A stretch of 64,000 nucleotides of DNA from assembly GCF_902686445.1 (NCBI RefSeq), contig NC_062219.1, positions 142,644,057-142,708,056 on the forward strand, written 5' to 3'. The translations under genes were made by a program, and so were the position numbers. Below, one piece after another: positions 1 through 10,769 of this stretch. The notes beneath the pieces were generated by a model. The model saw nothing but the letters and a program-made list of their open reading frames with translations. It was not told the origin of the DNA and ran no database searches. The stretch comes from Sciurus carolinensis (lineage: Eukaryota; Chordata; Mammalia; Rodentia; Sciuridae). How positions within the stretch are numbered: the first letter of the stretch is position 1; each line of letters begins with the position of its first letter.

Positions 1-681
1 GCAGATGAAATCCTTTGCACTATAGAATGTTTGCATACCAAGGATGATCTTCCAGGTGACAGCTAAACATTTTGGAGTCAACTCTTTCAGTTATAAGTAA
101 CAGAAAACTTACCTAAACTAATTTAAATAAGAATCTTTTTACAAAGAAACTGAGGTGTTATGTCTTAAAATAGTAATGTGACAGCCCTTAGAAATTACTG
201 GAATGAGGGACTTGGTTGTCTCTTGTCTTTGTAGGATCTGTTTTTCTTTCTTCCTGTATTGTAGCATTATGATGAGGAAATGGACTTGGCTTGAGCTATC
301 CAAGGACCAAGGAGACTCAGTTGGTCCCAATCCAGAATTCCCAGGGGAAGAGAATCATTGGTTCAGCTTGGATCAAGTGCTGGCTGAAATTGTGCCTCAA
401 AAATATGGCCAGGGAGATGAATCTACAAGAACAAAGCATCAATATTTATGGGAAACTTGCAAGGCAGCAGGGTACCAGGGAAAAGAGAATGAATGCTAGA
501 CAGAAGGAAAGATGTGCTTGTAATCACCAGGATTTATTAGCATTTATGTCAGGTACTATGATAGGGATATTTTTATGTGCATCATCTCATCTAACCCTTC
601 CCCAAACCATGGGTGCCCCCTGTGAAGTGAATTTTCTACAGTGTGTTAACGGAGTGGTTAATGCTTTGCTTTTCCTTTCAG
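1..681 (+). other. End of TMEM170B intron 1
   Basis: Non-coding sequence up to the exon 2 acceptor. About 240-500 resembles an old unclassified mammalian repeat. 528-640 is an antisense MIR. A polypyrimidine tract (gctttgcttttcctttcag) precedes the splice site at 681/682. Nothing else was recognised. Confidence 0.85.
528..640 (-). repeat. MIR fragment, antisense
   Basis: The text follows the antisense MIR core: a tttattagcatttatgtcaggtac-like opening, then catctcatctaaccc. It lies about 40 bp upstream of TMEM170B exon 2. Old and divergent. Confidence 0.5.
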
Positions 682-852
682 AGATGTGGTACTGGATCTT
701 CCTGTGGGCTCTCTTCTCCTCTCTGTTTGTCCATGGTGCTGCAGGAGTGTTGATGTTTGTGATGCTGCAGAGGCACAGGCAGGGAAGAGTCATCTCTGTC
801 ATCGCAGTCAGCATTGGATTTTTGGCTTCTGTAACTGGAGCAATGATTACCA
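682..852 (+). CDS. TMEM170B: TMEM170B exon 2 (internal coding exon)
   Basis: This exon encodes the middle of transmembrane protein 170B, a small three-pass membrane protein. Its paralogue TMEM170A is linked to ER and nuclear-envelope shape, and TMEM170B has been reported to restrain beta-catenin signalling. The acceptor (tttcctttcag) ends at 681 and the donor (GTAAGT) starts at 853. The exon is 171 bp and phase 1 at both ends: it opens with the last two bases of a Glu codon, then MWYWIFLWALFSSLFVHGAA from 684, and closes with the first base of a Ser codon completed by the next exon. Two hydrophobic segments are visible: TM1 from WIFLWALF through VLMFVML, and TM2 from VISVIAVSIGFLAS onward. 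Between them is a basic stretch, QRHRQGR. From memory the reading matches human TMEM170B without visible change. The open frame upstream of 682 is intronic and not part of the protein. Exon 1 (about 32 residues in human) lies outside the window to the left. Confidence 0.96.
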
Positions 853-3169
853 GTAAGTTGGTTTTGTTTTGTTTCGGGACATACTGTTATATGTACTTAT
901 CATTTGGGTTACGATTCTTATTGTAAGTATAACTAGATAGTTGTACTTTACTATTTGAAGAGTCATTATGGAAAGTTTTATGGGAATTAGAAGTACTGAG
1001 AAAAGTTGGCATGGGGCAAAGCAGTTCAATGGGAATATTTATCTTAGGAAGAAAGGTAGGCACAAAAATATGAAAGTGATAATTGTCATAAAAATAGTGA
1101 AAATATGGCCATTAGTCTTTGGTGGCATCTGCCTGTGAGTGCAAAATATAATTACATTTCTTTTTGGGAGGACATCAAGTTTTGTGACAGGTCTCTAGCC
1201 AGCTGGAAGTTAACCACTGTGGAGTGCCCTCTAGCGACGGCAAGTGTTCTGCTGTGCCACCTTGTACATTTTCATAAAAGTCTCCACTCTCGTCCTCCTG
1301 GGCTTCTCTTGACACTGCACTTGGACCCCAGCTCTTGGCTTCAGAATTAGTTCTGGTTTCTTCAGCTGCTGGTTGATAGAACCTGCACGTGTCCGTGGAG
1401 ACTGGGAGTGCCATGCTGCTTCCTTGGTATGGCTGTGTGGGCAGCTGGCTGCTTCTCTGGGCTGCTGTGGATTCTGTCCCTGCTAATAAATAATGGAGGC
1501 TTCCACTGTGTTCCCTTCTGGCCTACTTCCATATGTCTGGGGCAGCTCAGCTACCACTGGATCTGTCTTTATGAGGGACTTCTTCCTTTCATTTGATTTT
1601 TGCCTCAAAGATAAGAGAGAGACCTTATCTCTGTAGTTAAGGGCCTCCCTCCTTTACTTCTTTCGAAGCGGTTGTCCTCCTGGCCTGGAGAGGAAACCCT
1701 GTTCCTGTGTCTCTGGGTAGCCTCTGGCACTGATAAGAAAGTCGTAAAATATTTGTGGGAAATAGCAGGTCGTCTCTTTTCTCATCCTGTCTTCATACTA
1801 AATGAAGAATTTTAGTAAACTTGATTTTTCTGTGTTACCTTGTGCTAAGTTTTTCTTGCTTTTGTTGTTTCTCATTTAGCTTATAATTTTATCATATGGT
1901 GCCTCACCTACTTTGCCACAGATAGGGTTTCAAACAAGGACTCAGGTTTACCAAAGCACAGGGATGCATAATGGGGTGGTAGGAGATTTAGTGGGAAGCA
2001 AGAGTAGAGCTAGGTCCTAGAGGGTCTTAGAAGGCCAGCTGGAAAGTTTGAACTTTTATCCTGCAGTCCATTGGAAACAAGTAGACATTTTCAAATGGGA
2101 CTGACAAGGGACATAGCAATTCAGTGGGAAAATTTGTTTTACAGCTAAGTATAGAATGTACGTAAAGAACCAAGAAGAAACTCTGGAAGGACAGTGACTT
2201 TGTCTATCATCATCAGTGCTGTGCCCCCAACTTTAAAAAACTTAAACATGATAGGTGTTCAAAGAATACTGGTTCAATGGATGAGTAGAATGAGGGAGGA
2301 AAAGAAGGAAGGAAGCAGGGAACAGACAGGAAGGAAAAAAAGGAGGAGGAATCAAGAGGTATAAACGGCTGAGCCTGTGATCAGGATCTGAGCTCGTGTA
2401 ATAGCTGGGGTTGGAAAGGAAGGAGTTGTTGTAAGAACTGTGACAAAGGACAAAAATCCAAATTTGTTGTTATTTACTGTGGTGGTTTTTAGAAACATGA
2501 TGGGGGCTGCCGTGCTTTTGATGAGGGCTTCTGTTGTAACCTTGGAACCATGAGAGAGATGCAGGCAGGAGGACGCAGCTTCTCAGCACTCATCAGCAGT
2601 ATGCACATACGTGTGCTACTGTCAGACTTCAGAGAGTGCGAGAAATGTAATGCTGCTTCCTGTTATCTCAATGATGTATATGCATACACAACCCACTTTC
2701 AGTGTAGTCAAGAATAAAATAAGCCAATGATTTTAGAAACTGCAGTGTTATATTTAAAAAGCATTAAAAATAAAAGTCTGATACAACTTTAAGTAAAAAT
2801 TTGTGCCGACATTAGCAATAGAACGTTCAGATTTCTTCTGGCTAATTTTCTGACTTCTGCAAAGACTTGAATTAAGATAACTAGTCAATGTGAATATTTA
2901 GTTGTGTTTTTTTCTAAATGTGGGTTGTGAGTGCCAGCTTATTCATACATATATATGAGTTGAATATTCAGTTCAGCAAGCAAGTGCTGAATATCTGTAT
3001 TCAATAAGATACTGAGTTTTGATACATTTCAATTATACTTGTTACTTCTTAGATTTTCTTTCCAAAAGAGTTAACTTTTTTTCTCTTTGGTTTGTATTGA
3101 TAGTTGATGCAGGAATGGTAAAAACTGGGTTTCTTTCAAAATAGTGCCTGATTTTAGCTGTTTATTTTA

Positions 3170-3600
3170 GCTAGTCTAAAGGTGCAAAGAGACATTTCAG
3201 TGTTGGCTGAATTTGCATTTCTGATGAGGTTCCGCATCTCTTCCTATGCTTATTTATATATTTAGATTTCCTTTTCTGCACATTGCTTCATTGAATTCTG
3301 TGATTTTCTTTTAATGTTCTTATTTCCTTCTTATTAAATTATATTAGGGATATTGGTCTCTTATTGATTTTGGACTTTATAGATAACTTTCTCTTTTTTT
3401 ATCACTTACCTTTATCTACAGTGTCATTTATTGAGTAGAAGGGCCTGTAATAAGCTTAAAGAGGTTTTTCTCTTGATGGTTTATGATTTAGGGCCTTATT
3501 TCAGAATTCTTGCCCTCATCAAAATCAAAACATACCCGATGTACTTTGTTCTGTTGATTTCATAGTTTCACCTTTTCTATTAAGGTCTCCAGTTCATCTA
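3170..3600 (-). repeat. Old L1 fragment, antisense (tentative)
   Basis: AT-rich text such as ggatattggtctcttattga and tgtcatttattgag resembles the antisense of an old L1 ORF2 region. It is directly followed by the left half of a hAT-type element. Strongly diverged. Confidence 0.4.
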
Positions 3601-3601
3601 G

Positions 3602-3750
3602 AGCAGGAGGTAGCAAACACTTTCTTGAAGGGCCAAGCGGTAAATAGTTTAGACTTCGTCAGCCAGTGGTGACTGTAACACTGTTGACCTCTGCTATTTA
3701 GTGCAAAAGGGAACGTGGGCATATGGAACCGGATGGACATGGCATATGGC
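3602..3750 (+). mobile_element. hAT-type non-autonomous DNA transposon, left half
   Basis: The opening (ggaggtagcaaacac, then gaagggccaagcggtaaatag) follows the well-known mammalian element family that reads ggttggcaaac and aagggccagatagtaaat. It breaks off near 3,750. The matching right half resumes at about 4,905, so the copy was split by an insertion of roughly 1.15 kb. Confidence 0.5.
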
Positions 3751-3784
3751 ATTGTGCCACAATCCCTGCTGGCCCCTCATGACC

Positions 3785-4440
3785 TTTGTCTTTGGTTTTA
3801 TCTAGGATTCTAGGTGGGCCTTTTCCCTCTCACTTAGAAAGTCAGTTTCTACCACACCGCCCTCTACAGGTTCTGTCATTTCCTCATTGATTTGAAGTGC
3901 CACCTTCGCTGCACGTCCTGTTCTCCGTGTGCAGGTTCTATCCCCAGACTCTCTTCTGATTTGGTGGTCTTTCTCTCTGTTGTTGCAACAGGGCTGCATT
4001 TTTTATGCCTCTGATTTTGTAGTATGTCTTAATATCTGTCAGGGTTAGCACCTTCTTGCTACTTTTCTTTTTCAAAGTTAACATAGCTACTTGCAGACCT
4101 TTATTCTTTTACATATATTTTTAATATGCCAAACAAATCTCTAAAATAGTATGTCTGTGATTTTATTAGGACTTAATTGGATGTAAAGGTTAATTTGGGA
4201 AGAATTGTTCTATTAAATTATGTCATCTAAGAACATGCAGAGTATCTCCATTTATTGGATATCTTCTTTGTCTTTTATTAGAGTTTAAAATATTTTCTTT
4301 TAATAGGAAGATTTCATATTTTAGAGTAAGCTAATTTATGATTACTTTTGATTTTATGAGTATTGTGCATTGTATCTTTTTAAACTACATTGTTTAGTCT
4401 TGTTAAGTTTTATAAGTTGTGTTTATGAAAGGTTAATAAA
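3785..4440 (-). repeat. L1 ORF2/3' fragment, antisense
   Basis: Sequence around 4,225-4,300 (tctccatttattggatatct, then tttgtcttttattagagtt) follows antisense L1 text. It forms most of the material splitting the hAT-type element. The remaining insert, about 4,440-4,900, is AT-rich and unclassified. Confidence 0.5.
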
Positions 4441-4904
4441 AAATTGGTACTTCACAGAGATAGATGAATAGACTGCTGACAGTAGATTAAGAAAGTGTAA
4501 AATGTAGATATAATAGAAGAAATAACATTTTAGTAATAAAGATAAAATAAGGATCATAAAAATAGTTTTATGAACAGCTGTATATTTCTAAATATGAAAT
4601 GTCAAGATTGTTATGAGAAGAAATGGAAAATATGAATAGAACAATGTTTTTTTAAAACAATTTAAGTGTTAAAGACTCCAGGCTGAAATAGGATTTGCAG
4701 GTGAGTTCTACTAAATATTCAAGAAACAGTAGGTTCCTATTTTATCCAGATTATTACAGAAAACAGAAAGAATGAAAGTTCTGTCAGATTATTTGCTGAG
4801 GTCAGTGTGAACCTGTTGCTAAACAAGATAAAGACTACAGGAGGAGAGATGTGTGTAGGCTCGTTTGCCTATGAATGTCACCCTGGATTGCAGAGAGGGT
4901 TCAG

Positions 4905-5095
4905 TGTCACACATGGGCGTAACTGATCCAATAAAACATTATGTATAAACACTAACATTTGAATTTTGTATAATTTTCCTCTATGATGAGGTATTCTGTA
5001 GATTTTTTTTTATCCATCTAGAGATGTAAAACCCATTCCCAGCTTGCATGCTGCACAGAAGGTTTGGCGGATTTGGCCTGTGGATTACAGTCTTA
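4905..5095 (+). mobile_element. hAT-type DNA transposon, right half
   Basis: This segment carries the family landmarks ccaataaaacattatgtat, gatgtaaaacccattccc and ggcggatttggcctgtgg in order, the expected right side of the element starting at 3,602. A short text resembling acatggc occurs at both break points (near 3,738 and 4,912), which could be the duplication left by the insertion. Confidence 0.5.
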
Positions 5096-5654
5096 CCCCC
5101 TCCCCGGCTTTATGAATGGATAGATTCAGCGCACTACTAACACGAATTCCGCCTTTTTTACTGCTGTCAGGAAATATGCAGGGCACACCACTGCTTTCCA
5201 GGACAGTGCCCCGCAGGCCCTTTGTGCCGCTCTGCACTGGCATTCTGCACCCCATGACTCTCCTCCCTTTCCAGGTTTACGCCCCTTGCTGGTCTTCAGA
5301 GCAGCTTTTCAGTGCTGCTTTCTCCACTTCACACCACTGTGCCAGTCTGGCCTTGCCCCCTAATGCTTTGGGGACTTATTCCTGAATTTTCTGCCATTGT
5401 TCACAGTGGAAGTTCCAGTCATATACCATTTATTCTGAGCGCCCTGTCTCACTTCTGTCTTCTCCATTCTTGCATATGAATTTAGCCTCATGGTCACCAA
5501 GAAAGGGAAGGCCATGTGTATTCTCTCAACTGACTGTTGATCAGCAAGGCACCTTAGACAGAGGAGAAACTACAGTTTATAATGGGGAAAGCTATTTGTT
5601 AACATGTATAAATGTAAAAAAGATTAATATCCAAGCCATATTGTTAAAAAAAAC

Positions 5655-5965
5655 AAACCCTGTGAGTTGAATCAGAAAAAAGTAACCCAGTAGAAAAATG
5701 GATTAAACATTTGACAAACATTTCATAGGAGCAGAAATCCTCATGGTACGATAGTATGTGAAGAAAAGCTTAATCACATTAATTGTCAGGGGATTGCAAA
5801 ATATTTATAAAGATAACATCTTTTTACCTACCAGATTGGAAAAAGAAAAAAAAGGTAACATATCAACTGCTTCTGTCCTTGATATCGAGTACCTGGGATG
5901 TAAGCTGGTGTAGCTAATTCAGGAAAACTATTTGACATTGCCTAGTGGAGTTAAAAATGCCCATC
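5655..5965 (+). repeat. Old L1 ORF2 3' fragment, sense
   Basis: Order of landmarks: aaatggattaaacatttgac, then attaattgtcaggggattgc, then gtgtagctaattcaggaaaac and tatttgacattgcc. This is diverged sense L1 text from the end of ORF2. No usable reading frame remains. Confidence 0.5.
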
Positions 5966-6659
5966 CTACAGGACACTGTGAAGGATGGATCACCAAGAAA
6001 TTGTTGACTGCATTTGTGGTGCGGGGGTCAAGTACAGGAGTGTCCAGGAGGCTTGTGTTTGTGAGAGGGAAGCGTTTGGAACAGAAGCCGTCAGCAGGGA
6101 AGTGGAGAGGATGGCACAGCACGCTCGGAAGGCTCTCCAGCCTCAGAAAAGAGTAGATCACAGCTGCATCCAGGGGAATGTGTTTATTCCCTGCTACATA
6201 CAAATGTGTTTCCTGATACTTAAAATCAAGAGTTCAGTCAGCTTTGTCACTGTACAAATATTTTTGTTTGAAAAATACAATTGGATGCTATCTTGGCCTT
6301 CATCATGAAAATTTCTTGAAATTATAGTGAAGTTTAGGCAAGTTAGATATAAAAATTAGATTTAAAAATTTTTAGTTCTGTAAATAATGTCATGGCATTT
6401 GCTGTGTTAAAAAGCATGGATAAAGTCCTTTGGCAGTACCAGATGAGTGCTCTGCTCAAAAGTGCTCCCTGTTCTGAGTCGGTGTATTTCCCCAGGCTGC
6501 CCACGTTCAGCCAGCACACGTATATATACACACGTACATGGTACACGCATACAGGTGGGTTTGCACTGGGAGGGAATGTGTGTTGTTGTATGTTTTCTTT
6601 TCTTTTTCTTTCTTGGATAACTGATTCTATGTCAACGTATCTCTTTTTTCTTTTTACTG

Positions 6660-7020
6660 ATTCCTTTCAGTTATATGTAACATTAGGATTCATTTTGACA
6701 TAATTGTGAAAGTATGGAATATATTTTCCTCCAGTTCAGTTCCCAACACTTCCCCATCCCCCCCCTGCTCCCCTCCCTTTACTGGTCTTTCTGAAATTTA
6801 TTTCTAGTTTTTTTAAATTAGTGTCTTGTGGATACACTTGTTGTTGAGATTCATTGTGCTGTATTCATCATGTACGTATGAAAGTTCAGCCACGTTCTTT
6901 CCATGGTCTTCCCTTTCCGTCCCTCCTCTGTCCCCTTCAATCCCCCTCATAGTCTTTTGAAATTGTGAGGTCCTTGGTGTGGACTTGGTCTCGTTTACCC
7001 ATTCTCCAGCTGACGAACAG
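6660..7020 (-). repeat. L1 3'-UTR-type rodent repeat, antisense
   Basis: The segment runs from a T-rich start through a C-rich middle (around 6,745-6,780) to ttcattgtgctgtattcatc. A similar organisation is seen at 49,816-50,130, where it joins clear L1 text. I therefore read it as the antisense 3' end of a rodent L1, but it could be a separate sciurid repeat. Confidence 0.45.
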
Positions 7021-7139
7021 CTGTTTTGCTTTCTTTTATAGAAAGCACTGCACTGATTATTATGTGTATGTGGATATATGTGTGTGTCTGTTCTGAATTC
7101 TAATCATCAGTTTGTTTTACATGTAGCAGATATTTTTCT

Positions 7140-7400
7140 AGTCTTCCTGAATGTCTGACCTTTATGATTTTGGCTCTTTTTTTGTGATCTCTGTTTTGTA
7201 AGGTCCTAAACATATTTACATATATTTTAGTTTACCTTTGTGGTTTTATTTTTAGCATTTAGTTTTTTAATCCATCTGAAATTTGTTTTGGGGAATGGTG
7301 TGAGGTGGGGACCCAAATTTGTTTCTTCCACATGATTACCCAGTTGTTTAGCACCACTTGTTGATATTGATCCTCTGATTGGGATTTTGACTGCTGGCCC
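7140..7400 (-). repeat. L1 ORF2 3' fragment, antisense
   Basis: Text such as ttttttaatccatctgaaat and ttacccagttgtttagcacc, then acttgttgat, is antisense L1 ORF2. It may be an older part of the same or a nested L1 relative to 6,660-7,020. Confidence 0.6.
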
Positions 7401-7404
7401 AATC

Positions 7405-7605
7405 TGTGGAGTACTGCTCGGACCAGCCACTGTTCTAGGCAGCGTTATGGTTAGCATCTCGTGAAGGCCAACCCCTTCCCACCCGCATCTCCCACATTTT
7501 ACGGCTGAGGAAGGAAGGCATGAGAGGGCGGTGATTCCCCAGTTAACAGGCTGCTAAGAAGAGGAACTTGGATTTTAACCCTTGAGCCCAGGTCAACCTG
7601 GGAGG
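7405..7605 (-). repeat. MIR, antisense
   Basis: Antisense MIR landmarks: an acattttacggctgaggaag segment, then the diverged B-box region near ggaacttggattttaaccct. An ancient tRNA-derived SINE shared by mammals. Confidence 0.6.
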
Positions 7606-8024
7606 TTTGAATTGGTAATTTGTTTGCCATATCTCAGGGCAGCCTGAGCTAGTAATTGCTTTGATTTTGCCTTTCTTGGATCATGATTAAAAACTTGGTA
7701 TTCAGATATATGGAGGTCAAGTTGTATTTTTAATATTTAAGATAGTAATGAAAATCTAGGGCAAATCCCAAAGAAAAAGCCAGAGTACTATATCTCAGGT
7801 TTATTTTCACATAATTTCTGATAATGAAGAAGGCAGAAGATCTTTTAAATTTTTTGAGAATGTCATCTAGTTCTAAAATTTGGGTATATGACCAGTTGTA
7901 CAAGTGATTTTATCACTTGATTAAGTAAATGTTGGCGTTTTATTTTAATAGAGATACTGTCAGTTGCTTGGTTATTTTCTGAATTCTTTGTTCTCTTTTA
8001 ACTTAACATAAAAAGAAATGATAG

Positions 8025-8240
8025 AATGACTAGGAGAGTTATAAACAGACTAACCTGCATTGAGATCCTAAGTCTTGTGCTTACTGTATTTCCTTGAGTT
8101 AGTAATTAAACCTCTCTGAACCTGTTTTTCCCATCTTTAAATTAGGTCATAATACTGAGGGGGTGGTATGATATTTAAGTAAGATAATATTTGTAAAGTT
8201 CCAAGCAAAATACATAGTATGTGGTAAGTGTATTATCATA
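8025..8240 (+). repeat. MIR, sense
   Basis: The order of MIR features is kept: cttgagttagtaattaaacc, then cctctctgaacctg, then cccatctttaaattaggtc, then taaagttccaagcaaaatac. Old and diverged. Confidence 0.65.
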
Positions 8241-8310
8241 ATTTCCCTTTATTTTAAAACATGTATATGACAGCCCTTGGCATAGATTGGTGATTTGCTT
8301 TTCCCATTTA

Positions 8311-8341
8311 TATCTCTTATAGAAAAATGCTATAAGAGATA
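8311..8341. other. Perfect 12-bp inverted repeat, 7-nt loop
   Basis: tatctcttatag (8311-8322) is followed by aaaaatg and then its exact reverse complement (8330-8341). Pairing stops outside these arms. It lies in TMEM170B intron 2 and is not part of a recognised repeat. Function unknown. Confidence 0.9.
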
Positions 8342-8789
8342 CAATAAATAACTATTATTTGGGAGATTTTTAAAAAATCTATTAGTGTATTATAGTTATG
8401 CATAAAAGTAGGGTTCATTTTGAAATATTCATAAATACATACTAATGAATGCATATAATTTGCTACATTTCAATCCCCAGTATATATTTGGTAGATTTTA
8501 AGTAAAGTTTGAAGAGTCAGTCCTTAGCTAGTTTTTTTAAATTGACAAGTAATAATTCTATCCTTACCTAATTTTTATGAATAGATTTCTATCTTAAGTA
8601 ATTGTCAATTCAGTATCTTTGAAAAATTTATTTCTGTTCTTTTTATGTTTCTTTGTTTAACCATTCTGGGATATGTAGACAGTTTTTTTCTAGAGAAATA
8701 GTTTTAAGGCCTCTCAGTCTGTAAGATATATTATAATTTAAATATTTCTTCCTTTTGATTTCAAAATATCCTTTTAAAATTAACCACTT

Positions 8790-8924
8790 AGGGGACTAGG
8801 GGTATAGAGCTCAGTGGTAGAACTCCTGCCTGGCACGTGTGAGACACTGGGTTCAGTCCTTAGTACTGCATAAAAATAAATAAAATGAAGGTATTATGTC
8901 AATCAATGACTAAAATTTTTTTCA
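8790..8924 (+). mobile_element. ID-type SINE with 3' tail module, diverged
   Basis: tRNA-like head (gctcagtggtagaactcctg, then gggttcagtcc) followed by an ataaaaataaataaaatgaa tail and a gtattatgtc module, the same layout as the SINE at 47,353. Flanked by a 14-bp duplication with one mismatch: aaaattaaccactt (8776-8789) and aaaattagccactt (8925-8938). Confidence 0.85.
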
Positions 8925-9633
8925 AAAATTAGCCACTTGGGTCTTCATCATTATGTGCAGTATTTTAAGATGAAGTGTTAAATTAGGCTCTGAGTTCTGC
9001 TTAATTCTGAGATTCTCTCATCCTGGGAAGGGTGCATTATCTAAAACATAAATTTCTAAAATTGATATCAAGTTTATCTTTTATTTTTACTAGTCTCCAA
9101 ATAATTTACAGTTGTGTGCTTCTTTAAAAAATTCAATAATTTTATATGATGAAATTATTTCCATATTCTTATATTTTTCATGATACTGAAGAATTAATTA
9201 ACTTTACTCAAAAAAGGTACCATTAAAATTTTCTTTTAAAATTCAGAAATTAATTTATGTAGTTTCTCTGTATTATCATTTATAATTATCAACATATTAT
9301 GTGGTAGGTTTGTAAAACGGCTGATCAGGTCCAAGCAATTCAGTGTCCAGGAGAAAGATGACAAAAATGGATTATTAACTTTATAGACATATTTGGTATT
9401 ATGTATGCAGCATATGCTATACATATATATCTTTGGGTTGAATAACAAAAGCTGCTTTTCGGTTAAGTGGTTAAATGTAGTACGCTAAAGGTAGTTTTTA
9501 CCAATCACGTAGAAACCTAAATGAGAATGAGTGATGAGGTTTTCTGTTTTGATAAAACGAGAAGAGACCCGGTCACACGGTGGAGAGCCTAATCGAGCAG
9601 TGGGTGCTTTGTCTGTCTCCCTCTCTCCTGCAG

Positions 9634-9764
9634 GTGCAGCGGTGGCCGGCATCTACAGAGTAGCAGGGAAGAACATGGCCCCTTTAGAAGCCCTGGTGTG
9701 GGGCGTTGGGCAGACCGTATTGACATTAATCATCTCTTTTTCAAGGATCCTCGCTACACTTTGA
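9634..9764 (+). CDS. TMEM170B: TMEM170B exon 3, C-terminal coding part and stop
   Basis: This is the terminal coding segment of TMEM170B. The acceptor (ctccctctctcctgcag) ends at 9633. The first two bases, GT, complete the Ser codon begun by the A at 852, restoring the frame as TSAAVAGIYRVAGKN. The exon then encodes a third hydrophobic segment (PLEALVWGVGQTVLTLIIS) and ends FSRILATL with TGA at 9762-9764. Exons 2 and 3 give 100 residues counted from the split Glu. Adding the 32 residues remembered for human exon 1 gives 132, the known family length. There is no frameshift, premature stop or missing segment. Open frame continues upstream to 9531 but lies before the splice acceptor and is intron. 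The long 3' UTR begins directly after the stop. Confidence 0.97.
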
Positions 9765-10761
9765 GGTTTCTGAGGGAATGTCTTATTTCACATAAGGAAA
9801 CAGAGGTACAGATTCCCTGAAAATGGCATTGTTAACGAGCTGTGGACCGAGCAAGTCAAAACATAAGGAAGACCTTGAGCTGTGTGGAAAGACTGCCCTC
9901 TGGCGTTCAAGTGATTGCACTACCGCACTGCACCTTACGTGCCTCCGTCCCAGGCAAGGTGCACAAGACCCACGTGAAGCCTCAAGAAAAAGCACCTTGT
10001 TTAGCTGCCAATCAGGTTAACATTGGTGTTGAAATCATCGTTCTTAACAGTGTTGTGTTAAGTTACAGGGACGTTTTGAGGAATTGATATATGTGCCAAA
10101 CTTTTCTTTTTGACATTGATCATGTGACAGTTTGCAAGTGTAGATGTAGATGAGTGCTGTGAACACATTTGACAGGAATTCAGGTCATGTGGTAAGATTT
10201 GTTTTGTAATGCTGAATCCCCTGAGTGCTAAATACCAACTCGTTTAATACGGGAGAAATTATTTGGTTTTTAATGTTGAGTGTTTCTGGGATTTAGGGCT
10301 TATTAGGCATTATTATTTAATTTATGTGGAAAATACAGTCTTCTTAATGGAAGATGAGCTAAACTGTTTTAAGGATTCAAAGTAGACTGTAGGGTGCATA
10401 CTTCTCACTAACCAAACACCCTTTTAATAGTTTTCCTCATGCATAAATATTTTATTTATATGAATTTAAAAACTTTAGGGGTCACACATATTGTTACTTA
10501 TGTGTCATAAAAATATAATTTGAAATTTTTCTTATAAATTTTGTAAGAAAAAAATCTGAAATGCATGTTGCATTCTTTGACCCTTCTAAAGAAAGTTTTG
10601 CCTTGTATCTCATGAAGAAAACATCTTTGTCATTAGTATCAGTGGGATTATATTACTTGTTACATCTGTCTTGATTTTTGACAAAACAGTCTTTCATTCT
10701 AGAGTATTAACTATACTGAAAGAGTGGCCTAAATTAGGCTCTGGAAATAAAAATGCTCATT

Positions 10762-10769
10762 TGTATATA
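10762..10769 (+). promoter_or_regulatory. Pumilio response element in 3' UTR
   Basis: TGTATATA matches the PUM1/PUM2 consensus TGTANATA on the transcript strand of TMEM170B. It is isolated from the pair near 16.7 kb. Confidence 0.4.

Larger units (their letters stand above)
853..9633 (+). other. TMEM170B intron 2
   Basis: An 8.8 kb intron with GTAAGT at the start and CAG at the end, holding only repeats and unique non-coding DNA. 1,000-3,150 is mostly unique apart from a possible L2/MIR tail near 2,195-2,290 and a purine-rich patch at 2,285-2,350. 3,170-5,095 is L1 and hAT-type material. 5,100-5,650 has no recognised feature. 5,655-7,605 is L1 and MIR. 7,610-8,020 and 8,940-9,630 are AT-rich and unique. 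Confidence 0.85.

Noticed and set aside
291..926. 211-codon open frame covering TMEM170B exon 2
   Set aside because: Only 682-852 is exon. The upstream and downstream parts cross a clear splice acceptor and donor and are intron read-through.
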